In this document: one piece after another, positions 1 to 7,082 of the stretch
Layout of the letters: every line of letters starts with the position of its first letter
Position numbering within the stretch: the stretch's first letter is position 1
From: Tsukamurella sputi
GTDB taxonomy: Bacteria > Actinomycetota > Actinomycetes > Mycobacteriales > Mycobacteriaceae
Assembly (NCBI RefSeq): GCF_007858445.1
Contig: NZ_VIGV01000003.1
Location: 1 to 64,000, forward strand
Reading direction: 5' to 3'
DNA length: 64,000 nucleotides
The notes under the pieces: generated by a model
Databases searched by the model: none
What the model was told of the DNA's origin: nothing
Seen by the model: only the letters and a program-made list of their open reading frames with translations
Position numbers and translations under genes: made by a program

Positions 1-226
1 GTCGGCGCAACCACACTGCGCACCCGCGGCCGCCCATCCACACCCCGGACTCTAGCGGCTCAGGGCCCCACTCAGGTGGGGCCGAATGAAACCGCCCTAC
101 CGGGGCCAGATCAACTTGACATAGCCAAACGACAGTCGCGACTCTGATCGCACAACCGATACCACCAGCACTGAACGGGCTGGAGGTGCCCGGCCCATCC
201 AGGTCGGGCAGCACCGGCTCGAGGGC

Positions 227-1279
227 ATGTCGACGGACCTGTTCGTTCAGGTCCCGACGACCTTGATCGACCCGACTCGCGCGCTGATCGCGTCGGAAGG
301 TGTCGGCGCGGTCTACTCCGTGCCGTGGCAGTCCCGGACCCACCGCTCCGCGGTGGCGAGGACCGCGGCGGATCAGACCCGCAAGAAGTGCCCCGAAGCA
401 GCGTTGCTGCTCGACGCGAACCTCTACAGCGGCCGGCAGCGGAAGGTGGCGACGGCGGAGCCGACCCGCGACTGGATCACCGTGCAACGTAGCGCGGGCC
501 TGACGTGGGCATTGACCGATTCCGGCTATGTGGCCAAGGGCGACACCGCTGGGCTGCGGACCACCCTGAAGACGGCGGCCCGCTTCGGTGGACAGGTGAT
601 TGCGGCGCTGCCGATCGCGAGCTGGTGGCTTTCGCACGCCGCCGATTCGCTCCGGTCTGAGATCAACGCGCACGGCATCCCCGTGGCGTTGATGGTCGAA
701 GACACCGACGACCCGTTCGACCGGACCAACGTCGTGACCGGGCTGGTGCACGTCCTCACCGCAGATGTCCCGGTGCTGCTCCTGCGCAGTGACACGGCGG
801 GGTTGGGGGCGCTGGCGTACGGCGCCGCAGGCGCGGCGATGGGGTCATCGACCACCTACCGGCACATCTACCCCGACATCGGCGGGGGCGGCACCAGCGG
901 GTCGGTGTCGTTCATCCTCCCGGAGCTTCTCGCGTACACGTCGCTGACCGCGTTCGAGCGGCATTACCTCAAGGACAAGTCCCACGCCGCGTGGTGCTGC
1001 GACTGCGCACTCTGCGGTGGACGGGACCTGACCTGGATCCGCACGGCTGACATCCCGAAGGCAGCAGCGTTCTCGCATTCGGTCTCCGCGGTCGCGATGC
1101 TCGGTCGCGGTTTGGCCACCGCTATCGCCGCCCACAACGGCCCGCAGGCGTGGACGGCGATGTGCGAGGCCGCCCACGAGAGCAACATCGAGATCGAGAA
1201 GCTCACCGGCGGGGACTGGAAGCGCAAACGCGCCCTGTCCGCCTGGATCGGCGCTACGCCGGAGCCGGCTGCGGCGTGA
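227..1279 (+). CDS. TGT-like protein with CxCxxC zinc motif (tentative)
   Basis: 350 aa, ATG start. Seen: an alternating alpha/beta pattern over residues 1-230 suggesting a TIM-barrel-like body, a glycine-rich stretch near 215-225, then CDCALC (CxCxxC) near residue 262 followed about 20 residues later by a histidine. tRNA-guanine transglycosylases and their DpdA relatives carry a zinc site of the CxCxxC-then-His type at the same relative place, which is the only basis for the name. A perfect TTGACA lies at 116-121 but no clear -10 follows it. The gene converges on the 1254-1877 gene and overlaps its 3' end by 26 bases. Function unknown; it could be another zinc-binding TIM barrel. Confidence 0.5.
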   Translation: MSTDLFVQVPTTLIDPTRALIASEGVGAVYSVPWQSRTHRSAVARTAADQTRKKCPEAALLLDANLYSGRQRKVATAEPTRDWITVQRSAGLTWALTDSGYVAKGDTAGLRTTLKTAARFGGQVIAALPIASWWLSHAADSLRSEINAHGIPVALMVEDTDDPFDRTNVVTGLVHVLTADVPVLLLRSDTAGLGALAYGAAGAAMGSSTTYRHIYPDIGGGGTSGSVSFILPELLAYTSLTAFERHYLKDKSHAAWCCDCALCGGRDLTWIRTADIPKAAAFSHSVSAVAMLGRGLATAIAAHNGPQAWTAMCEAAHESNIEIEKLTGGDWKRKRALSAWIGATPEPAAA

Positions 1280-1877
1280 TCGGCACCCCTGTCGCGAGGG
1301 CGTGAGCGAATAGCCGCTCCTCCCAGTACCGCACCGCGACGATCCGCGGAGGATCGGCAACCTTCGATCCCCGCACCAGTAGTTCCTCGCCGGCGTGAGA
1401 GGTATGCACCACGCTCACGTCGGCGAGGTCCGCCGCCGTCAAGCTCAGCGCCGTGGGCCGCCGCTCGGTCAGCACCACGGTCTCGCCGAACCCGCGAAGC
1501 TCACTGGCGACATACAGGGCCCTCTTCCACTGCCCGGTGGCGACGAACCCGACGATGCTCAACGGCGCCGCCGGCGGCGCCCCCGCGCCCTCCGCCGGGC
1601 ACATCTCCCACAGCTCGAGGACCTGCGCGTCGAGCATCGGTCCCGCCCCGGACGACATCCGTTCGGCGACGGTCGACGACCATCGGACCACCGGATACCC
1701 GCGAAGCCCCGACAGTTCGGTCCGCGGCAACACCGACACCGAGCTATCGAGGACGAGCTCCGCAGCCGCGACCACGGCCGCGTCGACCAGATCCGCCGGC
1801 GCGACGGCAGGGACGTCGAACAGGGGGAGCTGACCCGCCTCTGCGTGGATTGACCGGGTACGTCGCCGCGCCGTCAC
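1254..1877 (-). CDS. Hypothetical protein in AbrB operon
   Basis: 207 aa, GTG start whose bases overlap the stop of the upstream AbrB-type gene (GTGA), so the two are probably translationally coupled. No transmembrane segment, signal peptide or recognised motif. The protein is rich in Ala and Val, with a proline-rich tail, and the central part (roughly residues 55-190) looks like an alpha/beta soluble domain. It overlaps the convergent TGT-like gene tail to tail. Pairing of an AbrB-type protein with a downstream partner recalls antitoxin-toxin organisation, but nothing in this protein matches a toxin I know. Confidence 0.65.
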   Translation of the reverse strand: MTARRRTRSIHAEAGQLPLFDVPAVAPADLVDAAVVAAAELVLDSSVSVLPRTELSGLRGYPVVRWSSTVAERMSSGAGPMLDAQVLELWEMCPAEGAGAPPAAPLSIVGFVATGQWKRALYVASELRGFGETVVLTERRPTALSLTAADLADVSVVHTSHAGEELLVRGSKVADPPRIVAVRYWEERLFAHALATGVPITPQPAPA

Positions 1878-2245
1878 TGGTCTTCCTCTCCCACGGGCGC
1901 GGGCTCCGGCGCGATGACCCGCGACGCGGCGAACAGATGAATGCGGTCCTCCAGGGCCAGGAACGCCACGACGCTCCCAATGTCCAGACCGACCGAGTCG
2001 AGGACCGCCGCCGGCAGCGCGATCTGTCGCGACGTCCGCAGCCGCCGCGGACGATCCGGGTTACCTCGTACGGACGGCTTCGTCCCGCGCGGGCCGCGAG
2101 TGGGAATGATCTCGACGATCCTCTGGTCGGCGACGACACCGATCCGGACCCACGAAGGCTGCCGCACTCCGGACGCCTTCGCCACCTTCGCTGGGATGGT
2201 GATCCGGCGGAAGCTGTCGATCGTCCGGGGACCCGTGGGAAGCAT
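1874..2245 (-). CDS. Tandem AbrB/SpoVT-type DNA-binding protein
   Basis: 123 aa if started at ATG 2245. Seen: two copies of a swapped-hairpin AbrB-like pattern, IDSFRRITIPAKV near the N-terminus and RLRTSRQIALPAAV about 60 residues later, each followed by a G-x-G/DIG-type turn. AbrB proteins bind DNA as dimers and often autoregulate, so a two-repeat chain may bind as a pseudo-dimer. ATG 2245 is preferred over the upstream start at 2281 because a TAAAAT box (2254-2259 on the complement) with a GTGACT -35-like hexamer 17 bases further up would start transcription almost at this ATG, giving a leaderless message. It overlaps the next gene by 4 bases. Confidence 0.65.
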   Translation of the reverse strand: MLPTGPRTIDSFRRITIPAKVAKASGVRQPSWVRIGVVADQRIVEIIPTRGPRGTKPSVRGNPDRPRRLRTSRQIALPAAVLDSVGLDIGSVVAFLALEDRIHLFAASRVIAPEPAPVGEEDQ

Positions 2246-2263
2246 ACTGCTGATTTTAGCAGT
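2246..2263. promoter_or_regulatory. Inverted repeat over the AbrB-gene promoter
   Basis: Perfect 6-base arms ACTGCT/AGCAGT separated by GATTTT. The repeat covers the putative -10 and abuts the ATG at 2245, so it is a likely autoregulatory operator. The position is seen; the role is inferred. Confidence 0.45.
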
Positions 2264-2329
2264 CAAGGACCGAACAGTCACTGGTACTGCGGATTACAGC
2301 GCATGTTCCTCGTGCCGACCGCTGTCCCG

Positions 2330-2449
2330 CTAAGGCACGGAAGCGCCGTCGTCGAGGGCTTCGAGGACGGCGCGGAGGAACTCAGCCGCAGTGAGGGGGA
2401 TGCCGCGTTCGCGGAGCTGTTGCTCTAGCTGCTGCTCGATGTGGTCCAC
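2330..2449 (-). CDS. Small hypothetical protein (39 aa)
   Basis: GTG-started reading frame beginning VDHIEQQLEQQ and ending at TAG. The composition is protein-like: an amphipathic Gln/Glu/Leu-rich helix followed by a short Ala/Leu/Glu helix, as in small helical antitoxin-like or coiled-coil proteins. It lies upstream of, and on the same strand as, the AbrB-type operon. No homology is recognised and a clear ribosome-binding site is lacking, so it may be spurious. Confidence 0.3.
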   Translation of the reverse strand: MDHIEQQLEQQLRERGIPLTAAEFLRAVLEALDDGASVP

Positions 2450-2549
2450 GCGTGTCGATCCTGCCGCAGGCGATCGTGCTGGTGCTGTGCCGGGGAGCCT
2501 CGCGACGGTGTCGTGCAGCCACTACCTGCGCGCGAGAGGCGCGTTCGCG

Positions 2550-2903
2550 CTAGCAGCACGTGGCCAGGACGGCCCGGAGCGCTTCAAGGGAGTCAGGTTC
2601 GGCCCGGTAGAAGACGTTGATCCCGCGCCGCTCGGAGCTGACGAGGCCGGCCTTCTTGAGCTGGCTCAGGTGGTGACTGACGGTCGCCGACGACAGGCCC
2701 ACCGTGTCGGCGAGGTCGCCGGTGCTGATTTCGCCTGGACGTGCGGCCATGAGGATCGAGATCAGCTGGATCCGGGCCGGGTCGGCGAGGGCCTTGAGGC
2801 GCAGGGCGAGCTCGAGTGCCGCGGCCTCGTCCATCACGCCGGCGGCCAGCGGAGCACAGCAGATCGGGGCGCTGATGTCGACGACGGGGAGCGTCTTGGG
2901 CAT
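2550..2903 (-). CDS. arsR: ArsR-family metalloregulator
   Basis: 117 aa from ATG 2903 (a TTG at 2912 is an alternative). Winged-helix repressor of the ArsR/SmtB family. Seen: a vicinal Cys pair (ICCAP) near residue 14, a helix-turn-helix LSSATVSHHLSQLKKAG, and a second CC at the C-terminus. N-terminal vicinal Cys is the As(III) site type described for Corynebacterium glutamicum ArsR, so As(III)/Sb(III) is the likely inducer; Cd(II) cannot be excluded because the divergent gene is CadI-like. It is divergent from cadI/arsI, with a perfect palindrome between them. Confidence 0.85.
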   Translation of the reverse strand: MPKTLPVVDISAPICCAPLAAGVMDEAAALELALRLKALADPARIQLISILMAARPGEISTGDLADTVGLSSATVSHHLSQLKKAGLVSSERRGINVFYRAEPDSLEALRAVLATCC

Positions 2904-2924
2904 ACGCTTCAATCTACCTACTCG

Positions 2925-2938
2925 TTGACATATGTCAA
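2925..2938. promoter_or_regulatory. ArsR operator, 14-base palindrome
   Basis: TTGACATATGTCAA is a perfect palindrome in the 95-base gap between the divergent arsR and cadI/arsI genes. Its left half also resembles a -35 (TTGACA). Repression of both promoters by ArsR is inferred from position and symmetry. Confidence 0.7.
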
Positions 2939-2998
2939 AGCGTGGTCTAGAACTGAACGAGCAACAGTTAGATGTATGTCGAAGCCTCGGAGGTTCTC

Positions 2999-3460
2999 AT
3001 GTCCCGCGTCCAGCTCGCCCTCAATGTCGATGACCTCGATCAGTCGATCGCGTTCTACACCAAGCTGTTCGGCACGGGCCCGGCGAAGGTCAAGCCCGGT
3101 TACGCCAACTTCGCCGTCGCCGACCCGGCGCTCAAGCTGGTCCTGCTGGAGAACCCCGGCCAGGGCGGCAGCATCAACCATCTCGGCGTCGAGGTGGACT
3201 CCAGCGACAAGGTGCACGCTGAGATCGCCCGCCTCACCGAGGAGCAGCTGTTCACCGAGGAGGAGATCGGCGCCACCTGTTGCTTCGCCACCCAGGACAA
3301 GGTCTGGGTCACCGCCCCCGACGCCGAGCGTTGGGAGGTCTACACCGTCCTCGCTGACGCCGAGACCTTCGACGGCGGACACACTCCGGCGACGACAGCC
3401 GAGGACTCCGAAGCGACGCCGGCCGCGTGCTGCACCCCTGCGGCGGCGAACTGCTGCTAG
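2999..3460 (+). CDS. cadI: CadI/ArsI-type dioxygenase (organoarsenical lyase)
   Basis: 153 aa. ATG 2999 is chosen because a purine-rich CGGAGG precedes it; an upstream ATG at 2972 lacks this. Vicinal-oxygen-chelate fold protein. Seen: SRVQLALNV start, NHLGVEV with a metal-type His61, vicinal Cys94-Cys95, WEVYTVL with a metal-type Glu, and a Cys-rich tail ending in two CC pairs. ArsI enzymes use Fe(II) and O2 to break the C-As bond of trivalent methylated or aromatic arsenicals; CadI is the name used for the cadmium/arsenic-induced mycobacterial relative. The extra tail CC pairs could hold As(III). Regulated by the adjacent ArsR. Confidence 0.85.
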   Translation: MSRVQLALNVDDLDQSIAFYTKLFGTGPAKVKPGYANFAVADPALKLVLLENPGQGGSINHLGVEVDSSDKVHAEIARLTEEQLFTEEEIGATCCFATQDKVWVTAPDAERWEVYTVLADAETFDGGHTPATTAEDSEATPAACCTPAAANCC

Positions 3461-3471
3461 TCCGCCCTCGA

Positions 3472-3507
3472 TCGATGGCCGTCACCGCTTCGGGTGGCGG
3501 CCATCGA
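3472..3507 (+). terminator. Strong hairpin after cadI/arsI
   Basis: 15-base arms (one mismatch) close on a GCTTCG loop, starting 12 bases after the cadI stop. There is no U-run, as is common in actinobacteria. It may also act for the minus-strand mer operon ending at 3629. Confidence 0.65.
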
Positions 3508-3628
3508 CGCGGTTACCAGAGAGCGCTGGCGCGAAACGCAGTAGCGGGCCGCACTGCGCTGTACCGGCTGGTTCTCGCGGTCGGCGTCCCCCTGGGCGGA
3601 GGCTGCGCTGGAGGAGAGGCATCTGCGG

Positions 3629-4084
3629 TTAGGCGCAGTCGCGTGGGTGGAATCCCTCGATGCGGTCGATCGGGGCAAAGACAGGGCAACCGACTTGGTC
3701 GTTTCGGTTGAGGATCACGTTCGATGCCGCCATCACTTCGCAGGCTGCGAGCCCGCGGCTAGCGGCGAGCAGCATGGAAAGCCCGTAGAACGTTGCTGCC
3801 GCCGGCGGGGTGAGCGCGAAGAACGCGAAGAAGACCAGCGTGTTAGTGGCCATGGCCCACGCGCCTGTGACCCGCAGTGGTGCCGAATCACGACCCCGAA
3901 GTACAACCGCGAGGGTGATCGCGGCAGGGACCAGTGCGACCGCGATGATGAGGTCGATTGTGGAAGGTCCGATGATGATCCCGGCTCCCACGAAAGCGGC
4001 ACCGATCACTGTCCGGGCGGCGGTGCCCCATCGGCCGATCTCTCTTGTCCTGCGTGCGAGGGGCGATTTCACTGTGTTGGTCAT
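3629..4084 (-). CDS. Small integral membrane protein of the mer operon
   Basis: 151 aa from ATG 4084, which overlaps the merB stop by 4 bases (ATGA). Seen: about four hydrophobic segments (near 25-45, 48-65, 78-95, 98-115), then a conserved-looking C-terminal stretch CEVMAASNVILNRNDQVG and a Cys-Pro. No MerT-like vicinal Cys lies in the first helix. Because this operon has no recognisable merT, merP, merC or merF, this protein is the only candidate for a Hg(II) or organomercurial membrane partner. That is inference from position; the family is not recognised. Confidence 0.7.
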   Translation of the reverse strand: MTNTVKSPLARRTREIGRWGTAARTVIGAAFVGAGIIIGPSTIDLIIAVALVPAAITLAVVLRGRDSAPLRVTGAWAMATNTLVFFAFFALTPPAAATFYGLSMLLAASRGLAACEVMAASNVILNRNDQVGCPVFAPIDRIEGFHPRDCA

Positions 4085-4743
4085 TGGGCGGTTCCTTCGT
4101 GCTGATCCGGCGAGCAGCATCCGGCCTGTCGGGCTGTGTCCGGGCTGATGAGCGCTTGTTCAGCGAGAGCTTTCCCGAGGGCGTGCGCGTGGGTGATGTC
4201 GAGGAGTTGGTTGCCGGGATTTTCGCGCGTCCACGTTTGGGCATCGTGTGGGGAGGCGAAGAAGTGCACTTGGTTGCAGAACGACGTTCGAAGCGAGCTG
4301 AGGTCATCGGGGTCGACGAGCGATAGCACTGCGGTGTCGGGTTCGATGCTGGTCACGGTGTCTGCCGTGACAGAGATTCTGATCGTTTGACCGCTCGCGG
4401 GTGAGGTCGACTCGATGGTGGCTGACTGGTTTAGGAGTGTGGGGAAGATCAGGGTGTCGAGTGCGCACCACGTGAACAGTTCGTGACCTGCGACGGTGAA
4501 CCGATGCGGGGTCGGACGGAGGGTCAGTCCTTGCCCGACTATTTGGTCGCGATCGTCGTATTCGGTGTCGGAAACGGATTGGAGTCGTTCCCGTACATCG
4601 GGTTCCGACAGTCCGGCCGCAGCTGCTAAGTCCTCTACGCTGACGGGGTTTCCCTTGGAGAGGAGCCTGAGTAGGGGAACCAGGACTGCCGGATCGAGGC
4701 CGGACCCCTCGGGGGTGATGAGTCGATCGAGTGGATTGGTCAT
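4081..4743 (-). CDS. merB: Alkylmercury (organomercurial) lyase
   Basis: 220 aa from ATG 4743. MerB protonolyses the C-Hg bond of organomercurials, giving Hg(II) for MerA. Seen: the catalytic triad in family context, Cys93 and Asp96 (FTWCALDTLIFP) and Cys156 (TSFCNQVHFF), matching Cys96, Asp99 and Cys159 of the R831b enzyme. The N-terminal helical domain is present and the length is normal. It follows merA after 38 bases and overlaps the downstream membrane-protein gene. Presence of merB makes this a broad-spectrum mercury operon. Confidence 0.95.
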   Translation of the reverse strand: MTNPLDRLITPEGSGLDPAVLVPLLRLLSKGNPVSVEDLAAAAGLSEPDVRERLQSVSDTEYDDRDQIVGQGLTLRPTPHRFTVAGHELFTWCALDTLIFPTLLNQSATIESTSPASGQTIRISVTADTVTSIEPDTAVLSLVDPDDLSSLRTSFCNQVHFFASPHDAQTWTRENPGNQLLDITHAHALGKALAEQALISPDTARQAGCCSPDQHEGTAQ

Positions 4744-4781
4744 TGTCTGGGACTTCGCTTGCGGATCGGTGGAATCAGGAA

Positions 4782-6206
4782 TTAGGAAGCGCAGCAGGAG
4801 AGCTGGGCGATGTCGGTGCTGAAGGATTGTGCGGCGATTTTGATGCCCTCGGCCATGGTCAGGTAGGGCGCCCATGTCCGGGCGACCTGCTCGACGGTCA
4901 TCCTTGCTTCGAGGATGTAGACCCCAGCGGCGGCGATCTCGCCGGCACTATTCGCGACCGCCGAAATTCCGAGGACTCGATGACTATCGGAGTCTGCGAT
5001 GAGCTTGATGAAGCCTCGGGTATCTCGGTCAACTTGGGCCCGGGGTACGTGAGTGAGCGGAAGAAGCGAGCTCGTGTACCGGATTCCGCTTGCGAGGGCC
5101 TGCGTCTCGGTCATACCGACGCTCCCGATTGCCGGACTGGTGAACATCACGCGCGGCAGGTGCGTGTAGTCCAACGACCGCGGGGTCTGTCCGAACATGT
5201 TGTCGGCGACCGTTGTGCCTTGCGCGGCTGCGACATAGACGAACTCGGGATGGCCGGTCACATCGCCCGCTGCCCACACACGCGGGTTTGATGTTCTGAG
5301 CTGATTCGACACGAGGATCGCGCCGCTGGTGCTCGTGTCGACTCCAACCGTCTCCAGATTCAAACCTCTAGTATTCGGGGTTCTGCCCGTCGCGACGAGC
5401 AGCTTCGCCGCACGGAAGTCGCCTTGTCCACCAGGGCTGGAGGCGGTCACGACGACCTCACCCGCCTCGGTGTCGACCGAGGTCGCGGTCGCGAGCTGCA
5501 CTACCTCGATGTGCTCGTCAGCGAGCGCTTCCAGGAGAGCATCTGCGACGTCAGCATCTTCGGCCGAAGCGATCCTGGACCGCACCAAAACGGTTACCTT
5601 CGCCCCCAGTCGCGCGAAGAGTTGCGCCTGCTCGAGCGCGATGAACCCGCCGCCGATCACTAGGAGTGATTCCGGGACTGCGGTCAACTCCATCGCGGTC
5701 GTCGACGTCAGGTAGTCGACCAGATTGAGTCCGGGAATCGACGGAATCGACGGTTGGGCCCCTGTTGCCACCAAGTACCGTCGAGCAATTATCGTCTCGG
5801 TAGTCCCATCGGGAGCTGTGACCACCAGCGATGGCGCTGCCCGCGTTCCCGCGAACGCGGCCGCACCCTGGACGCGGCGCCAGCCGTACGAGTCCGCAAC
5901 GGCAACGTACTTCTCTGACCGCATCGACTCTGCCAAGCGCCGTGTCCCCGCCGCCAGGGCGGCCATATCTACCGGCACGGCGGTCGCACCGACCCCCGGG
6001 AACCGGCCAGCATCAGAGACCGTGTGCTGTGCCTGCGCCGCGGCGATCAACGCCTTCGACGGCACGCAACCGGTATTCACACAGGTGCCGCCGAAAGTGC
6101 CTCGCTCGATCATCACCACGGACTTGCCCATGGCTGTTGCGCGGATCGCCGCCGCCATCGCTGCAGCACCCGAACCAACGATCGCAAGATCAAACTCTTC
6201 ACTCAT
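4782..6206 (-). CDS. merA: Mercuric reductase
   Basis: 474 aa from ATG 6206. FAD/NADPH flavoenzyme reducing Hg(II) to Hg(0) in the cytoplasm. Seen: Rossmann motif AIVGSGAAAMAAA, redox pair GTCVNTGC (Cys42, Cys47), a second nucleotide site VIGGGFIALEQAQ, and the C-terminal Cys471-Cys472 pair that passes Hg(II) to the active site. The N-terminal MerP-like HMA domain of many MerA proteins is absent, as in other short actinobacterial forms. The ATG lies just 7 bases past the MerR-spaced -10, so the message may be leaderless. Confidence 0.97.
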   Translation of the reverse strand: MSEEFDLAIVGSGAAAMAAAIRATAMGKSVVMIERGTFGGTCVNTGCVPSKALIAAAQAQHTVSDAGRFPGVGATAVPVDMAALAAGTRRLAESMRSEKYVAVADSYGWRRVQGAAAFAGTRAAPSLVVTAPDGTTETIIARRYLVATGAQPSIPSIPGLNLVDYLTSTTAMELTAVPESLLVIGGGFIALEQAQLFARLGAKVTVLVRSRIASAEDADVADALLEALADEHIEVVQLATATSVDTEAGEVVVTASSPGGQGDFRAAKLLVATGRTPNTRGLNLETVGVDTSTSGAILVSNQLRTSNPRVWAAGDVTGHPEFVYVAAAQGTTVADNMFGQTPRSLDYTHLPRVMFTSPAIGSVGMTETQALASGIRYTSSLLPLTHVPRAQVDRDTRGFIKLIADSDSHRVLGISAVANSAGEIAAAGVYILEARMTVEQVARTWAPYLTMAEGIKIAAQSFSTDIAQLSCCAS

Positions 6207-6219
6207 GTCACCATCATCA

Positions 6220-6241
6220 ACCCTCCAGTACCCTTGAAGGT
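6220..6241. promoter_or_regulatory. MerR operator between merA and merR
   Basis: Imperfect dyad ACCCTCCAG-TACC-CTTGAAGGT (7 of 9 arm positions pair). On the minus strand it fills the 19-base spacer between TTGACC (6239-6244) and a weak TGATGA -10 (6214-6219). A 19-base spacer occupied by a dyad is the hallmark of MerR-activated promoters. Confidence 0.75.
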
Positions 6242-6271
6242 CAAGCCCAGAATCCGGACAGGGAGGACCCG

Positions 6272-6661
6272 ATGCGGATCGGAGAACTCGCCCGCAAATC
6301 TGGCGCCACGCCATCGACGCTGCGGTACTACGAGGAAGCGGGGCTCCTCCCTGAACCGGGACGTACCGCCGGTGGATACCGCAACTACACCCCCGACGCC
6401 ATCGGCATCGTGCAATTCATCAAGAGGGGGCAGGCGGCGGCACTCACTCTCGCGCAAGTCAAAAGAATCATCGACATACGCGGCACCGGCCAAGCCCCAT
6501 GTGATCACGTACGCGACCAGCTAGACAGGTCGATCCACCACCTCGATCAACAGATCGCGGAACTGATCGCACTGCGCGACAACATCACCCACCTACGCCA
6601 AGCTGCCGAACACACCGATCCGAAGTCGTGCGCTAGCGAAGATATCTGTCGCTACCTATAA
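6272..6661 (+). CDS. merR: Mercury-responsive MerR regulator
   Basis: 129 aa, ATG 6272 preceded by GGGAGG. Seen: winged-helix MRIGELARKSGATPSTLRYY at the N-terminus, a long dimerisation helix (about 80-115), and Cys77, Cys120 and Cys126, corresponding to the three Hg(II) ligands of Tn501 MerR (82, 117, 126). The spacing to the first Cys is a little shorter than in the proteobacterial protein. It represses and, with Hg(II), activates the divergent merA-merB operon through the 19-base-spaced promoter. Confidence 0.93.
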   Translation: MRIGELARKSGATPSTLRYYEEAGLLPEPGRTAGGYRNYTPDAIGIVQFIKRGQAAALTLAQVKRIIDIRGTGQAPCDHVRDQLDRSIHHLDQQIAELIALRDNITHLRQAAEHTDPKSCASEDICRYL

Positions 6662-6681
6662 CCCAGACACGCTTGTGTCCA

Positions 6682-6707
6682 ACATCGATATCTGTCAATA
6701 TTGATGT
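6682..6707. promoter_or_regulatory. ArsR operator at start of the ars operon
   Basis: Inverted repeat with 10-base arms ACATCGATAT and ATATTGATGT (one mismatch) around a 6-base spacer. It ends one base before the GTG of arsR, so binding would block transcription start. Its sequence differs from the TTGACATATGTCAA operator of the first ArsR, so the two repressors probably do not cross-regulate. Confidence 0.7.
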
Positions 6708-7082
6708 GTGTCGAATTCGATTCCGTTGACCGATGTGACCGTGCGGTGCTCACCGCTGGTCCGTGAGCCTCTGTCGGAGGGGCAGTCCGTCGACCTCGCG
6801 GCGGTGTTCAAGGCCCTGGCCGACCCGGTCCGGCTGCGCCTGTTCAGCCTGATCGCCAGCCACGAGGGAGGCGAGGCTTGCGTGTGTGACATCTCGCCGG
6901 CGGTGGACGTCTCGCAACCGACGATCTCGCACCACCTCAAGGTCCTCAAGACCGCAGGCCTGCTCGAGTCCGAGCGCCGCGCCTCGTGGGTGTACTACCG
7001 CGTCATCCCCGAAGTCCTGTCCTCGCTCGCCGGGATCCTGCAGTCCGGTGACCCCGCCATCTCGTTGGAGGTTCTTTCGTGA
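6708..7082 (+). CDS. arsR: ArsR-family arsenic repressor
   Basis: 124 aa, GTG start directly after the operator. Seen: ALADPVRLRLFSLI, the metal-binding EACVCDI (CVC motif in the recognition region, as in R773 ArsR ELCVCDL), helix-turn-helix VSQPTISHHLKVLKTAG and the wing SWVYYRV. First gene of a six-gene ars operon: its stop overlaps the acr3 GTG by 4 bases. As(III) binding to the CVC pair should release the operator. The Cys position differs from the first ArsR (N-terminal CC), so the two sensors belong to different ArsR subtypes. Confidence 0.93.
   Translation: MSNSIPLTDVTVRCSPLVREPLSEGQSVDLAAVFKALADPVRLRLFSLIASHEGGEACVCDISPAVDVSQPTISHHLKVLKTAGLLESERRASWVYYRVIPEVLSSLAGILQSGDPAISLEVLS

Noticed and set aside
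2391-3632. A 413-codon plus-strand open frame over arsR and cadI
   Set aside because: Low-complexity Arg/Ser/Pro-rich translation in its second half and complete overlap with two well-supported genes; a shadow frame of high-GC DNA.
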